Positions 44,250 through 58,900 of a stretch of DNA of 64,000 nucleotides are shown here, one piece after another (positions within the stretch are counted from its first letter, which is position 1; every line of letters starts with the position of its first letter). The notes under the pieces were generated by a model. The model did not search any database and was not told where the DNA came from. It saw only the letters and a list, made by a program, of their open reading frames with translations. This DNA comes from Petrolisthes cinctipes (lineage: Eukaryota; Arthropoda; Malacostraca; Decapoda; Porcellanidae), in contig JAWQEG010000500.1 of the NCBI GenBank assembly GCA_033782935.1, positions 124,001 to 188,000 on the forward strand. The letters are read 5' to 3'. A program made the translations under genes and the position numbers.

Positions 44250-45090
44250 ACAAAAATCCTTCATCACACATACACACCTGGGCTTCTCTTTCGCTATTCT
44301 GACGCTTGAGTTGTTCCCATTTCAAACGTCATTATCATAATCATCCTCACCTTCATTACCATCATCATTAATATCATAAAAAGCAACAGCAATAACAACA
44401 TAGCAACACTAATTAGAATCACACAGTCATTCAGCTAGCATTTTATATTTCATAATCATGTATATACAGAAACATTAGACAATACAGTAGATATATCACT
44501 ACTACAGGTATTATTCCCATTATTACTATTGCTACTAATATAAGTATAATAATGAAAATAATCATACCCAGTAATTACACTATTTCTGGTCTTGGTGTAG
44601 ATGCCAAGATGGTGTAACTTGTTTGTCAATAAAAACAATCGAAGTGATAACAGTGAGACCAAATGGTTAGTTCAAACCTTGAGATGAAATAGACATTCAA
44701 TCGCATTACCTTAAGTTCTGTCCCTCCTCTCCTTTGAACTTGCTGCATGTCTCACCTCTCTATCACCATCTCCCTCATACTGTAGGGTCTTCCAGGCCTA
44801 AAAAGAAAATCGTACCTCCAGTTTAGTGTTGTGGGTGAAACAGCAGCAGCAGCAGCAGTGAGGTCTGATTCGTGCCACTACACACGCACCCAGTTTTATC
44901 ACTAGTTTTTCGAAATGTCATTCTTATTATCACACGTAGGAGAGAGTAACATTAAAGTACTTAACTTTTTGAAAGCGGGAAAATATTTTGGACTGCAATA
45001 TTAACCTTATTGTCTTTAACTACGGATACTATCAGCATTACTGGACAAATTTTTTAGTGTTGTTATAACAGCGGGATAATAGATGGGTGG
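44250..45090. other. No gene recognised
   Basis: AT-rich with scattered trinucleotide runs, including (CAG)n near 44844. Confidence 0.4.
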
Positions 45091-45400
45091 GTCTATATAA
45101 GTGAGGATTTGAGCGTCCTCTACCTCCCATAGCTCGCTCGTTCTTTCTCTCCTACTTATTGTTCTTCTTTCCCACTAATGAGGCGTGGGGATGTGGTGAC
45201 CCCAGAGCCCACCGTCAGCGGGGGGGGACTTTGTCACCCATCGGTGGTGGTACAGTCAGCCTCAGAGGAGGGGGTCTGGGTAACCCCGTCCTCTGTTACA
45301 GGCGTGGGGATGTGGTGACCCCATCGCCCACTGTTTACGGTGCAATAGCCGCGGAGTGAGGGGCACGGGGATCCCCTCCTCTGTAAGATTTCCATAACAA
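45091..45400 (+). promoter_or_regulatory. TATA-like site and a duplicated GC-rich block
   Basis: TCTATATAAG at about 45093-45102 is followed by pyrimidine-rich sequence and two copies of GGCGTGGGGATGTGGTGACC (starting near 45183 and 45302) about 120 bp apart. The spacing resembles a core promoter feeding a GC-rich transcript, but no coding frame with known similarity is present. Confidence 0.25.
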
Positions 45401-45404
45401 ATGG

Positions 45405-46649
45405 GCTACCTTCAGCGTGGAAATGAAGGCCTGGTATATGTATGTATGCAATACTAACCTCAATATCTTTACTACGACTAATAATATCAGCATTATTGGC
45501 CAAGCACTTAGTATTTACTTTATGTATCTTTTCACATCAGTTATATTTATCTTGCAATAGTAATTTTTTACTGACATCATTGACGGCCAGTGTGCCCAGC
45601 TTATATCGACGACAAGACGACACTAATTATTGGTTGCTGTGTACGTGACTCCTAAACCTGAGCTCCATCCAATCATGGCCAGTCTTTGCGATATCAAATG
45701 TGTATAGTTACAGTCAGTCAGAAAAAGAAGAAAAAGAAATTGACTTACCTGTTCACCAGCCAGAAGACAGTAACAGTTACAAAGTAAAATAGAATTAATC
45801 ATTATATATTTGATGTTTTAGCCAATACTCTATAATTATACGACATTGCCTCTCAATGTATGTACATTATAATTCCTAATAAATTCTAGGGTCGTAATGA
45901 AACCAACAGGGGGCTAGACCAATTTATTAAGTACACTCAAAATATATGACTATAACTTTCATTTATTTTATCTTAGATGAAAGATTCTGATCCTTCACTT
46001 CCAGGATCAGGTCACTATAAGTCAGCTGCAGAGAGTGTGACCATTGACACGAAGTCAGGTGCTATTAATTATAATGTAATGTTCTCTGCGTATATAGTCC
46101 CCTGCAGTCCATTATCTTCTGCTTCAATAAAATAAAACGGCAAGAAAGAAATAAGACTTCGCTAGGTCAGAAATTCCTTATACCATAATAGAGGAGACAG
46201 AGAAGGAGGGACAGCAAACACGAAGGAAAAAAACACCACCAACAAGGAAATGAAGGACAGTGGCAGAGAGGAATAGGATTGGCTCGGGTCTGCTGCTTGA
46301 TGTCTTATAAAGAAATCCGATACGCTCATCTACATAGCAATAATTAAAATCACATCAAGTCGTTCAGATTGTTATATATATACTGTACAGACACGAGGTG
46401 GGTATGAAAATAATAATATAGGCAAAACACATCTCCTAAAACATAAAAAAACACACAGCTTACTACAATACCACCAAGGGATTGTTTGTATATCCAGCGG
46501 TACAAACGTGGTTAAAAGGAAAGTTTATATAGCCTATGAGTCAGACACAAGATGCATAATATCTGACGGAAGGTAGATGGTGACGGGAAAAGTGAGGAAT
46601 ATATGTATGTGGAGGAGTGGATGAAGGGGAATTGGCAACACCAGAAGAT

Positions 46650-46650
<1 letters not shown>
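45405..46650. other. No gene recognised
   Basis: No supported ORF or repeat family. Confidence 0.4.

Positions 46651-46651
<1 letters not shown>

Positions 46652-46717
<66 letters not shown>
46652..46717. repeat. (GA)n microsatellite
   Basis: About 66 bp of GA. Confidence 0.95.
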
Positions 46718-46719
<2 letters not shown>

Positions 46720-48982
46720 AATTCAAAGCTGAGGACCTTAACAAACAGGAATGTTATATTCTATATAAAGCCATGAAGGTGTTTAGACGAGACATAAGTC
46801 ACTAACAGAACAACATAGTCAGTCAAGTCGTTACATCTGCTACAGTGATATTCTAAGACGAAGCAAATAGAATCAATCCTCACGTCAAGAACACATGGAA
46901 ACTTTTTATATGAATATAGAAATAATGGTCACATACAACAGTCCAAAAATGCTATAGAATATTTAACACAATTATCTTCATATTCCTCTCTGGCTACTAT
47001 CAAATATATTAATGTACTGTATATGGTGGTGGATAAGGTTTGTTAGATTAAGACTTTATTTTGACTAACTGCAACCTTGAGGAGACGTCCATGGTGGTAT
47101 GGTAATATTGTAATGAGATAGAGACGAAATGTGTAAGGTTCTGAGTGTCACTTTCGTCCACATGTCACATTTCAAGCAGCAGCAGCAGCAGCTTAATGTA
47201 AACGTCTTCAGAAAGGAACAGTTGTGTGTTCTATTCTACCTATGTACAGTTAGCGACAAAAAGTGATTCTATGTTTGACCGAGACACATTTCATTCGCCG
47301 TACCTCACCCCACCTACAGTAGTCTTGTTCACACTGGATATGCATTACAGATTAGTGTAGAGTTAGTTCCAATCAGCGCCTGCCTGTTCTACAACCAATA
47401 ACTGTCTGCTCCAGAACCACAGACTACCTGAGCCACAACTGACTGTCTTTTTCAGCACCACCAGCTGCTTCTCTCACTTCATACAACTACAAGATGTTTT
47501 CACAAAGTCACCGACTGTTTCGTTTTACAGAACCACCTACGTTATATTTCACAGACTCATCTCTTATCTTCTACAGGATTTCTTACTGTGTTATTGTATA
47601 TGTACTACACACACACACACACACACATCAACATAAGCACATACCAACATGCAAACACACACACACAATGTTACCCGTATGATTCCGTACATAAATCTAT
47701 GTGAGGTGAGCAGCCTCTCGGTCGATTTCGGTGGTGTTGTTTTCACACTCACACACACACTCACACTGTGAGCCACCATTATCACCCACCATGGCAACTA
47801 TCATCACCATCACCATCCACCATTACCACCATGACCACTGCCACCAACAACACCCTCATCACCCACTACCCCCATCATCATCATCATCATCATCATCATC
47901 TCAGGCTGGTATGCTGGTTGGGTGTTCCGGTGCTTGAAGGGGATGAGTGTAGGTTGGTAGGGAGGGAAGGGAGGAGGACCTTGAAGCACATGGTTGAATG
48001 ACCTTACAATTTCATTTCACATTATCGTAACTATTACCCACGTGTAATGAGTTCTCTCTTGCACTAAACTGGAACGACTGTTTAAGGAAAAACCACCCTT
48101 TGTGTCCAGGATTAGAATCAGCACACCTCTAGTCTGTGGACCTCAGTGTCAAAGTTCCTTTTGCTTTTCCACGAATGGTGCAGATGCTTGAAAGTGAATG
48201 AATAAAAGGTGTTTCCATGGAGTGCAAGATATCTTAACCTGACGACAATGCACCGTTCCCTCGTCTCATTATTGACTTTCTCTCTTAACGTAATGCAAAT
48301 CAAGAAAATTTCACCAGGTATTTGCCCTTTGCAAAAACTCATAAAGTCTTCCCTTCTCCTCAGGGGCTAAAGAGAAAGTCCTGGATAGCCTAATCCCATA
48401 GTTTGTGACCCTTTAGGGTATGAAAAACAGCAGCTGGTTTAAATGTCTAAGCTAATCTTGAGTAAGTCGTGAACACATCCAAGAACAACTTATCCATTTA
48501 GTCTTCGACATCACAGGGGCAACTTATCCAACCTAGAGACCCGAGGAAGGGATATGTTATCTCGTCTCAGCACAACAACTCAAAAACATCATGCCACCTT
48601 CTATGCAGCCATTATTCTTCCTATTCCTATAAGAGCAGGTAGTTCAGGAATCTCAAGTTCCTACATCCTACTCAACCTTGAATCTTCCTGGAAACATTCT
48701 ACTCACAGATACTCACGACACATGAGGACATCATACTTATACTCCTATGAGCAGCTGGTGGTTCAGGCCGTTACCGGGAATATCCTACTTATTTTTCAGT
48801 TAACACTCGGGAAATTCTACACTCTGTTCCCCTCAACAACAAGTGTCCCAGAAATCCTGAGGGAGGTACTAACGAGCTTACACTCTATCCATCCCGTCTT
48901 CTGACCTCCAATTGTATGACAGGTGCTGACACACCCTAACCTTCTCGTAGTCTAATGATGTATGACAGGTGCTAACTACACC
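46720..48982. other. Region 3' of the channel gene
   Basis: No recognised gene. Holds CA/AC runs at 47610-47670 and a CAT/CAC-rich block at 47785-47902. Part near 48000-48982 may be the 3' UTR of the minus-strand channel gene. Confidence 0.4.
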
Positions 48983-49264
48983 CTACCCCGTCTGGTGGCT
49001 TCCTAATGCATGCCGGTGTGACATGTAGTAGCACCAGTAGACAAGGTTGAAGATGGTGAAGGCGATGGGGAAAAGGTAGCGGGAGACCTCATCGATGCGG
49101 CAGGCCAGGAGGCGGTAGGAGCGCACTTCGGCCTGGCTACAACTAGCAAACTCTGTCTGTTGGTGATCTGCTGCTGGGGAGGTCTGTGAGGTCTGGCTAC
49201 AAACACTTGATAACCCACTCATACCCACGCCGCCGCTGCCTCCTCCTACGAGACGCCCGTTGTG
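48983..49264 (-). other. Channel gene terminal exon: M4
   Basis: Acceptor CACACAACAG within a CA-rich tract. 93 codons plus stop. A Gly-rich start, a Cys/Ser/Gln stretch, then RIDEVSRYLFP and M4. Confidence 0.85.
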
Positions 49265-49275
49265 CTGTTGTGTGC

Positions 49276-49315
<40 letters not shown>

Positions 49316-49890
49316 AAGAGAGCGGAGCGTGGAGTATTGGGGATGGTATTACGTGTGGTGTATTGAGTGAGGGCGTGGTGTGGTGTGGTGTGGTGTGGTA
49401 GTGTGGGAAAGAAGGCAGTAGTATGTGTGTGCAAGGTTAGTGTAAATGACGAGAAAAAAAGAGTTTTGTGAGTCAGTGAGGGCATGAATGAGTGAGTAAC
49501 CATGGTAGTGTGGAGTTAGTGTGAGTAGCGACGCAGTGAGTAATGTTAGTAGTGTGAGATTTGTTTGTGGTGAGGGGAAAATATACAATTTGTTATTATT
49601 GTGAATATTGGCCACATAATTGTCACGGAAGGTTGCTAAACTGTTAATTCTCTAACGTCTACAAGCAATGCTACGAATTAAATGACTTAGAAAAGGTGCT
49701 GTTTTGTGGCAAAGTTTGGAGGAACTCGAGGGAATCTTATAGGACTATGTTATTTGTGGTATTAAGTTCACATGGTATACTATTCCATTCAGTGAAGACA
49801 TGATACGGTTAATGTGGGGACAGTCCCCTTTATTATTACTATTACTACTACTATTACAATTATATCACCCTGATAATAAAATTACTACTG

Positions 49891-49922
<32 letters not shown>

Positions 49923-52900
49923 TAATAACACCCTGCAAATTAAATTACCGGCATGAGTTCCATCCAGCTGTCAGATGTGGTCTTGGTCCTACAAGAGTTG
50001 TGTGTGTGGACAATGAGCCTCTTCCTCCAGTAGTAGTTGACCACCGTAAACTCGAGCAGTGCCGCAAAGATGAAAGCCGTGCACACACCCATCCATATGT
50101 CCAGTGCCTGGCGAGGGAAGGAAGATATTACTGTATTATAGTCTTATACACGTCAGTCACACTTACAGTACAGTATATCTAAACCAACACACCTATCATA
50201 CACAGATGTATCATACCACAAGGCTTCATTTTTCCGGATAATCTATCGATTTTTATTACTAATTGAACGTGATATATATATATATAACTGGTGACCTAAA
50301 TGGTGGTCATAACTGCTTCAAACACACCACCTCAATTGTTACACGATAAGAATTTATGAAGTACTGTACATAAAGTAGGTGACGATAGTGTTGAACTTTT
50401 GAGACCTATTTGACGTCATACGAAAGAGACAATGACTTAAAAGTATAGCATATGACTGACCTTAATGTATGACACCTGAGGAATCTTAAGCTGCGTCTCT
50501 GTGGAGTGAATACAATATCATTATATTAACACTGCATTGTGAAACCTCAGTAACTACACACACACACACGTCTATAAATGAGGAAAAGTAATACACGTTG
50601 CAACACAGCTATAACAAGGGCATTGATCAATGTCCTTGTAGTAAGTGTACGTGTGGGAATCTGAATGCTTAACAATAGAAATATTTGCTTCCAGTGAGTT
50701 TGGACAGTATGGAAAACAAATTTGGTGATTTTCTTTGTTAGAATAATTTCCAATGAAAAATGTAACTTATACAATATATGATGCAAAATGGTGTTTTATT
50801 ACTAGTTTTAGTTAAAAGGTTTAATATATTACTGTATAATACGATGCATTTAATTTTGTAATATGTATAGTAATAGAATAAAAGTAATAGTAATAGTAAA
50901 GGAGAGACTGTATTAAGTACAGTACATAATTCACAATAAGACAATGCTTTTTCTATGAGGAAGGTGATGTGTCGTTCAGAGTTCTAGACAGTCTTCCATA
51001 CAACCCAAACATTATTTATTGTGGGACATGATATACCATCCTCGTCATTGTAGTTAGGTTTGGAAGATGGTGGTTGAGGATTTAATACACTGTTAATGGA
51101 GTTTCATTTGCTGATAATGCAGACACCAGCAGATCACATAAAACACAATCGGTGGTACACAATATCGTTTCCATTGTAGTATTGGAAATATTCTGTCATG
51201 TATCCTTCCTTCTCTGCTGTTGGGGGCCAGTTAAGGGGGAAGTTTTTTTCTGATAAATCTGGAGCAACTGATTCCTCCAAACTATTCCAAGCAACAGAAC
51301 ACCATTAATTTTGTTCATCTGGTCCTGTTTTCTGGCATACTTTGGAGGAATCAAGGCACTCCAATGTAACAAAAAAGAATTACCCCCTTAATCACTAGTC
51401 GTTCTGTGTGTGAGTGAGGGGTTTGGTTCCTGGACTGGTACATGCAGCTATAAATAAACCAGACAACCCTGCCTTGCTGTTGACTCATCTATATAAGTAC
51501 TGCGTGACGAGGCCTTCAAAATTACTTAAAATTCGTCTGGGCAAACAATACATAGAACCAACTAAACACCCACCAGAGAAGTGAGATTTTTCTGTCACAT
51601 AGAGGGCTGCCTTAGGAGTTATTAGGTATTGTGCTTCAGTAGTCGTGTCTTGGTAATCGTTTATGTCGTGCCTTTGTTAGTTTTTCTTCATCTATCATGC
51701 CTTAGTTTTTGTGTCTCAGTTCTCGTGCATCATTCGTTGTGCTAGTAGACTCGTGCATCAGTCGTCGTGCAAATAGACTCGTGCATCAGTCGCCGTGCTA
51801 GTAGACTCGTGCATCAGTCGTCGTGCTAGTAGACTCGTGCATCGGCCGTGGTACTACAGTTCTCGTGCATCCACTCCCCGACTGTCAGGGTCCAGAGTAA
51901 AGTGCAATACTGTGTGCGCGAGAGGAGCTTAATACGAGATCAGGAGTCACACTAATGACCTTGTTACTTGCTGCAGGGCTCGTCTTATACCCTTCATTAC
52001 GGAGCCCCAACTACATTATCCCTCCAGCCTTGACAACGGGTAATTGCCGTTCGCTCAGAATTCAACGTACCGTACAGCCACGATCCACAGTTTCTGGGAC
52101 ACCCGGGCTGATCAGAGGTGAGGATCATATGCCCTTCTGGTCGGGAATTGTGATAGTTCTGAAGCTTCACTAGCCATTGGATGAGACAGTGAATGTGTTG
52201 CTTCTGTCTGGGTTTCAGATAGCCAGCATTTAAAGTTCTCGATAAAATTATGTATGCCTGCATGTTCACCAGACGTTTTATTTAAGATATTATATATGTT
52301 TATAGTTAAAGATTTATATACATGTATAGTAATTGCTTATTAGTATTAGGTGTTAAAAGCATGGAATACTGAAAGAAATGTAATCGTTATTCAGTAAACC
52401 GTGTTATTCCAAATAATATTATACCGTTGTCATGATGTTTTCAGGTGTGTTGTGCTAACTGTGTAGTTAATACACTTTGATATTGATAAATCCATCAAGT
52501 ATAAAGGTCTCTACGGTCAATAATTTTCCTAATTTTTATGTCACCCTGAAAGTCATTCTGATTCTACTCCAAATACTGGTGATGAAAGCTTATGGATTTA
52601 TAACACTGGCACTATTTCCTCCGTTTTCCGTCCATCATCCCCCGATCTATAGCTACAGTTGCCTAACATAGATTCGTCGTTGTCCTCTACACCTCTTAAA
52701 ACGGGTTGGATGACGTAGGAAGCTTTAGACTGGCCACAGGACGGAGGAAAATAGACCCGTGTGTGATACCTGCTTTGGGAGAAATGGAACGGAGGTTTGA
52801 ATGACCCGCCAGATTAAAACAAGAGTGACTCGCGGTTTGTGGCTGGCAAAACTAATTGTACGTACACAGACTATCTATATTCTGCTATTATAAGCATGTT

Positions 52901-55900
52901 GATGTCATATAAATGTATTAGTATTTATCAGTTTTAATTTTAAATAAGAATGAAGCCTGCACCGTACTACTGCAGGTTCAGAGTTAGTTTCATGTACCCG
53001 GTGATCAGGATTCAGGAAGGGACTCGGAGCAAAGCAGCCATTTTAACCTCAAACCCAGAGACGAGAAGACGTGACGACTGACCATGTGTGTGTTTTAGTC
53101 CCGATCACTTGCTGCTGCTTTTCACCTTCCACGCAGGACCAAAAGACCAGACCGTCATGCAGCTCACTCACACCTCACCATAATTGGAAAGTCCTGGTAT
53201 CTCCTACATCTATAGATAAGTAATGGTGGTGACTGGTGACATTGTTTTTTTGTTCTATTTAAATCATAATAGAAAGATGGAGAGAAGAGACCAGAACCAG
53301 TTATTTCTCTCTATGTATATGTCATTGGTCTCCTTCCATTCAACACACATCAGTTACCGTCACCTCATGTAGGTTCTCGAGTCACATATACAGTAATCAT
53401 TATCCTGGGTACAGTTAATTCATCCTCTCGGATTTATGGGTCTTGTTGAATTTCTAATAGATTCGTGTTAAGGGACCCTGTGATGTAGTCAGATAATTGG
53501 AGGTAAATGAATCCTTCAAATAATGCCACGGAACACCACCTATATGGAAGGAGCTTGTTTCGTGGTATAGGCAGGAGGAATCAGAAGCCTCCAATTATAA
53601 TACATGCTTCAACAACAACAACCACTGAGAACTCCTGCCACATTGTTCTCACATGCAACTACTGTATTTATTACTTGTTGAAGGGAAGCATAGATAGTTA
53701 TCATCATTATTCAAGTCAATAGTGTAAGAAATTATCTAGAGTTATTGTCTATGAATCATTACTGACAAAATCAATGGAATGTCAAGTGTCTTGAAATTGC
53801 TTGTATAATTCACGTAATATAGTACGAAAATTAGAAGTTGACGAGTCCTTCAATCATTGCCACAACACAAGCAGTACCTACACTCAAGGAGCTTGTTTCG
53901 TGGCATAGTTTGGAGGAATCAGTAACCCTCCAATTTACCAAGAAGATATCCCCTTACCTAGCAGAACAATTTATGCTGCTGTATCGCGGTATATATAAAA
54001 AATAATGCTGTTTCAGTCGCATTCATTATGACGGGTAATGGGGATCGTTTGTTGTTATATTTATATAGTCCACTTAATTATGCTCATGATTAATTATGAT
54101 GTACACTTGTACAGTCATGAGCGTAAGTTTCTTTACCTCTTGGCGAAAGTGAGGTCGAAGTCGTTGTTGGAGATGGACGGACGAGACGAACAAAAATTGG
54201 GTCAGTTCATAATGCTGGGATGATGCTTTATGTCATTATTAAAAGTGTTCACTTATTTGAAACCAAAAACTTTTACACCGGCATGATTGACCGACTCCCA
54301 GTGTTTGTTTGCCTGGCCCTTTCCAACAACGACTTTGATCTCACTCTCGCCATGGTAGTAAAGAAACTTATGCTCGTGACTGTACAGTCAGTCGCACACT
54401 ACAATCTCTAGCCCATCTGAGTCGAAACCAGAGATCTGGAGTAGCCGGTTTCTCGACGACAGCCCATTAGAAACCCCCAATTATTCGAAAAGTGTGTGGC
54501 CTCGTGATGGTTTGGATGGGCTGTCGTCCAGAAACCTCCTGCTTCAGATCTCAGGCTTCGACTCGGGCGGGCTAGAGTTTGTGGTGCACGACTGTACAGG
54601 AACATACAGCCTGAAAATGACTTCTTTTTTTCAGATAGCTCAGTGAGTGGTGGTGGTTGGTGGAATATTAGCAGCAAGGACATTATCTTCATACGTTCTG
54701 GTTGCCTGGTCACATTCCAGTCGTTTTGTCACGTTCCAGTCGCTCTTTTGTCACGTTCCGGTCGCTCTTTTGTCACGTTCCGGTCGCTCTTTTGTTACGT
54801 TCCGGTCGCTCTTTTGTCACGTTCCGGTCGCTCTTTTGTCACGTTCCGATCGCTCTTTTGTCACGTTCCGGTTGATTTTTTATTGCGTTCCGTCGCTGCG
54901 TTACATTTCGGTCGCCATTTAACGATCTGGTCACTCTTTTGTCACGTTCTGGTCACTGTGTCACGTTACACTCCTCAGTCAGGTTATAATCTCTCGACCA
55001 CCATTACCTCATCCCACATGTTGTATCCTTCATTATTATTTTATGGTAAGAAATACTGGCCTCCATGTGTGGAATGTCTGATAATTTGCATGGACTTAAG
55101 ACGTAGTGCATTTGGTTTGCATGTTGCATGAAAACGCATTGCATGTATTTTATGTAACTTCAAGCATTAAATACTGTACTTGTAGAACAGCAAAAATACT
55201 AACAATAACAATGTTATGGCAAAAAACAACTAAAATTATAAAAGGGTAATATTTAACAGTTTCAATAACTAAAAATTTATCTGATTCTGACAATATTATC
55301 GACTGATGATTTTGTGATGCTGTCACACTGAGGAATGTTAAACTCTATGATCACTAAACACATGTTGAAGTCGACTGATCGAGCTGTGAAGCCCAGATCG
55401 GCTATGATATACTACCCGCAGTCCACAAAGCTGAATTTTAGTTTATGATGTTTTAATATTGCAGTGTATACAAGTAGTACCAATTTCTAAGTATGGCGAT
55501 GTATATGTGTAACAGGTTTTAGTTACTACGGCAAAATTAATGATTTTCTTGTTATATTTATATGTATTGCAATATTTTTTCATATTTGATAATATTTATG
55601 TATATAACATTGTCATAGACTACTGGTAAAGTGTGACAACAGATTAACAGTGGTGTTCATTTCCATTGCATTGACATTTTAAGCCTGTGGTGGAAAATAG
55701 TAACCCACTCTTCCAGGAATACAACAACAAAGCCACTGCATCATCCATAAGGGTAGCCTACTTACCAGTGTCATACTCCCCCCATGCTGGTATTCATTGA
55801 TTAACCCAAGGTACCCACCAGCCCTGTGATAGTTATAGGTGTATAGCTGAATCAACTCCACATACAAGTGTCTGGATTCACAGTGTTTACATCACCTGCA

Positions 55901-58900
55901 TAACAACAACAACCAATTTTACAGTCCCACCAGTGACAATCGACCATTCCACCATCCATTCTTACACTATGATTATTTGTTCTTGGGGTAACTGTTCATA
56001 TTTGTTACTAATATTAATATGCATATTTTTTTGTTTCAGTATACGATTACACATCAAGAGTAATAGTTTGTGCTATATTAATCCCTGAACATTACAGTTT
56101 GTTAAATTTGTGTTCTTGTGGTGATGTAGATGCATGTGTGTTTATTGATTTTTTTCTTCATGCGTTTGTCCTGTGAATTAACATCAGGATGTGCATTTAT
56201 ATAATTACGGTATCAACTTTGTCTTGGTCTTTTATATATAGGCATTGTAAAAAAAAAAGTCGTTATCCGAACCATTCTATAGACCTGTCTGTGGATCAAT
56301 GTATGACCTGTCTGTGTATCCACGACCTGTCTATCTATCTATGACCTGCCTATCTATCTATGACCTGCCTATCTATCTATGACCTGCCTATCTATCTATG
56401 ACCTGCCTATCCATCCATGACCTGTCTGTGGATCTATGTATGACCTGTCTGTATCCACGACCTGTCTGCGGGTCTATGTATGACCTGTCTGTGGATCTAT
56501 GTATGATATGTCTGTGGATCCATGACCTGTCTATGAATCTATGAGCTCTTTGTGTATCTATGGAGAGATGTATCGTAACTAACCCACTGAATGGACTGTA
56601 CAGGATGACACTTTCTACTTCCCCTACCCACAAAGTCATCTCTCGGTATATATTCTATACCCTGGACCACTGAGAAGGAAAGGCAACAACACTACTACTA
56701 CTACTACTGTACTGTACCAACCTCATTCCTCTTGTTTATTTTAAAATGTGAACGTTTTCTAACACAATTTTTTAATGCTGTTCCTTGACGTTATCTTTTC
56801 ATGTGCATTTCGAGGCAATTCTTAATGCTTTTATATGCAGTCATATGTGAGATTTGTATGCATTTTCATGTGTTTATACATGCATTTGTTGTTTACATAC
56901 TGTTTAACATTTATTATAATTCTTTTAGAAATATTGTGTGTTCTCTCAGTTATTGTCTGTATTACATTATTATTATGTGTACTTCAATGTTCACATGTTT
57001 TGTTTGCTTGCCACAACTTATAATTCTGAACAAAATCATTTATGTCGGTTTTCTTCTTTCCAGAGTGACCAGAGGACAGAGAAGAGGGACCCAGGTATAT
57101 ACAGTAATGTATCTGTAAATTTATGTACTTGATGATATGCATATGTAAATTTGATGGGTATACTTGAATAACCATGAACACATAATGCTGATAATAAATT
57201 TAGATAGGCAGACCTTATGACAGGGTGGAGCATGAGATATTTCTTGTGCGATACCCTGCTTATCCTTCCAGCCAGGGTGCCCGGCCGATGGTGAGGACGA
57301 GGACCAAGGGGACGACTCCCATGAAGAGCGATGACTAAGAAGACGACCCTCATGAAGAGAACCACCAAGAGGATAACAAGACGATGACTCCTTAGAGAAG
57401 AGGACAACCACAACCAGAGCACAGGAAGCAAGGTGTATCTTTAATGTTTGTATTGACTGACATATGTGATGAAATATATTGATGAGTATATTGAATATAT
57501 TAGTTGCAGATTAGGTAGGTAGACAGGCCTTAACGCAGGGTAGAGCATGGGAAGCTTTCCATGCCACACCCTGCATTTCTTTTCAGCCAGGGTGTATGTG
57601 TGGACGGAAGAGGGACGGATATACGAGCCAAAGATGCGACAGAGCCAAAGGAGAGAAGAGCCAGATGTGGTAGAAGAGCAAGAGGAGCGACGAACCTACT
57701 GCAGAGATCAACGAAGATGATGTGAGTGAAAGTTTCTTTTAGAAAGTGAACATTTTTCTAACACAAATTTTTAATGCTGTTCCTTGACGTAATCTTTTCA
57801 TGTTCATTTTGAGGCAATTCTTAATTTTTTTTTTTATGAAGTCTTGTATGAGATTTATATGTATTTTCATGTGTTAGTACAGGCATTTGATGTTTACATA
57901 CGGTTTACCTTTTTTTTAAATCCTTTTAGAAATATTGTGTGTTCTCTCAGTTATTGTCTGTATTACATTATTATTATGTGTACTTCAATGTTCACATGTT
58001 TTGCTTGCTTGCCACAACTTATAATTCTGAACAAAATCATTTATGTTGGTTTTCTTCTTTCCAGAGTGACCAGAGGACAGAGAAGAGGGACCCAGGTATT
58101 TATAGTAATGTATCTGTAAGTTTTTGTACTTGATGATATGCATATGTAAATTTGACTGACGATGAATATATAATGCTGATAATTAATTTAGGTAGGCAGA
58201 CCTTGAGATAGGGTGGAGCATGAGATTTTTCTCATACGACACCCTGCTTATCCTTCCAGCCAGGGTGCCCGGCCGAGGACGAACCTCGTGAAGAGGACGA
58301 CTCCCATGAAGAGGCCGACCAAGAGGATAACAAGAGGATGACCCCCATGAAGATAACCACCAAGAGGATAACAAGACGATGACTCCTTAGAGAAGAGGAC
58401 GACCACAACCAGAGCACAGGAAGCAAGGTGTATCTTTAATGTTTGTATTGACTGACATATGTGATGAAATATATTGATGAGTATATTGAATATATTAGCT
58501 GCAGATTAGGTAGGTAGACAGGCCTTAACGCAGGGTAGAGCATGGGAAGCTTTCCATGCCACACCCTGCATTTCTTTTCAGCCAGGGTGTATGTGTGGAC
58601 GGAAGAGGGACGGATATACGAGCCAAAGATGCGACAGAGCCAAAGGAGAGAAGAGCCAGATGTGGTAGAAGAGAGAAGAGCAAGAGGAGCGACGAACCTA
58701 CTGCAGAGATCAACGAAGAAGAGGTGAGTTAAAGTTGTCCCATTGTGTCTGTCACTTTGATGGCATATTATGATCAAATTACCTGTTTGTATTGTCGAGG
58801 CCAATTATGTGAATAGATAATTAATTGGTTTCGTAGACCAGAAGTGTGTAGGTTCTAATCCTGGCCACAACCAGAGTTTTTGTGTTACGTATTCCATCCG

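Noticed and set aside
48554..48904. 116-codon plus-strand ORF
   Set aside because: No recognisable domain and no splice context. It lies in the likely 3' UTR of the minus-strand channel gene.
51725..51872. CRISPR-like direct repeats
   Set aside because: A tandem minisatellite without unique spacers, in a eukaryotic genome. The same applies to the arrays at 54711, 60935 and 62628.
54112..54382. Exon of another receptor gene (reading SNNDFDLTFAKR with a donor)
   Set aside because: The same sequence occurs as the inverted end of a MITE on both sides with TA flanks, so the open frame is incidental.
54643..55131. 162-codon ORF with HVPVALLSRSGRS repeats
   Set aside because: It runs through a 22-bp minisatellite whose period is not a multiple of three, and it has no upstream gene context.
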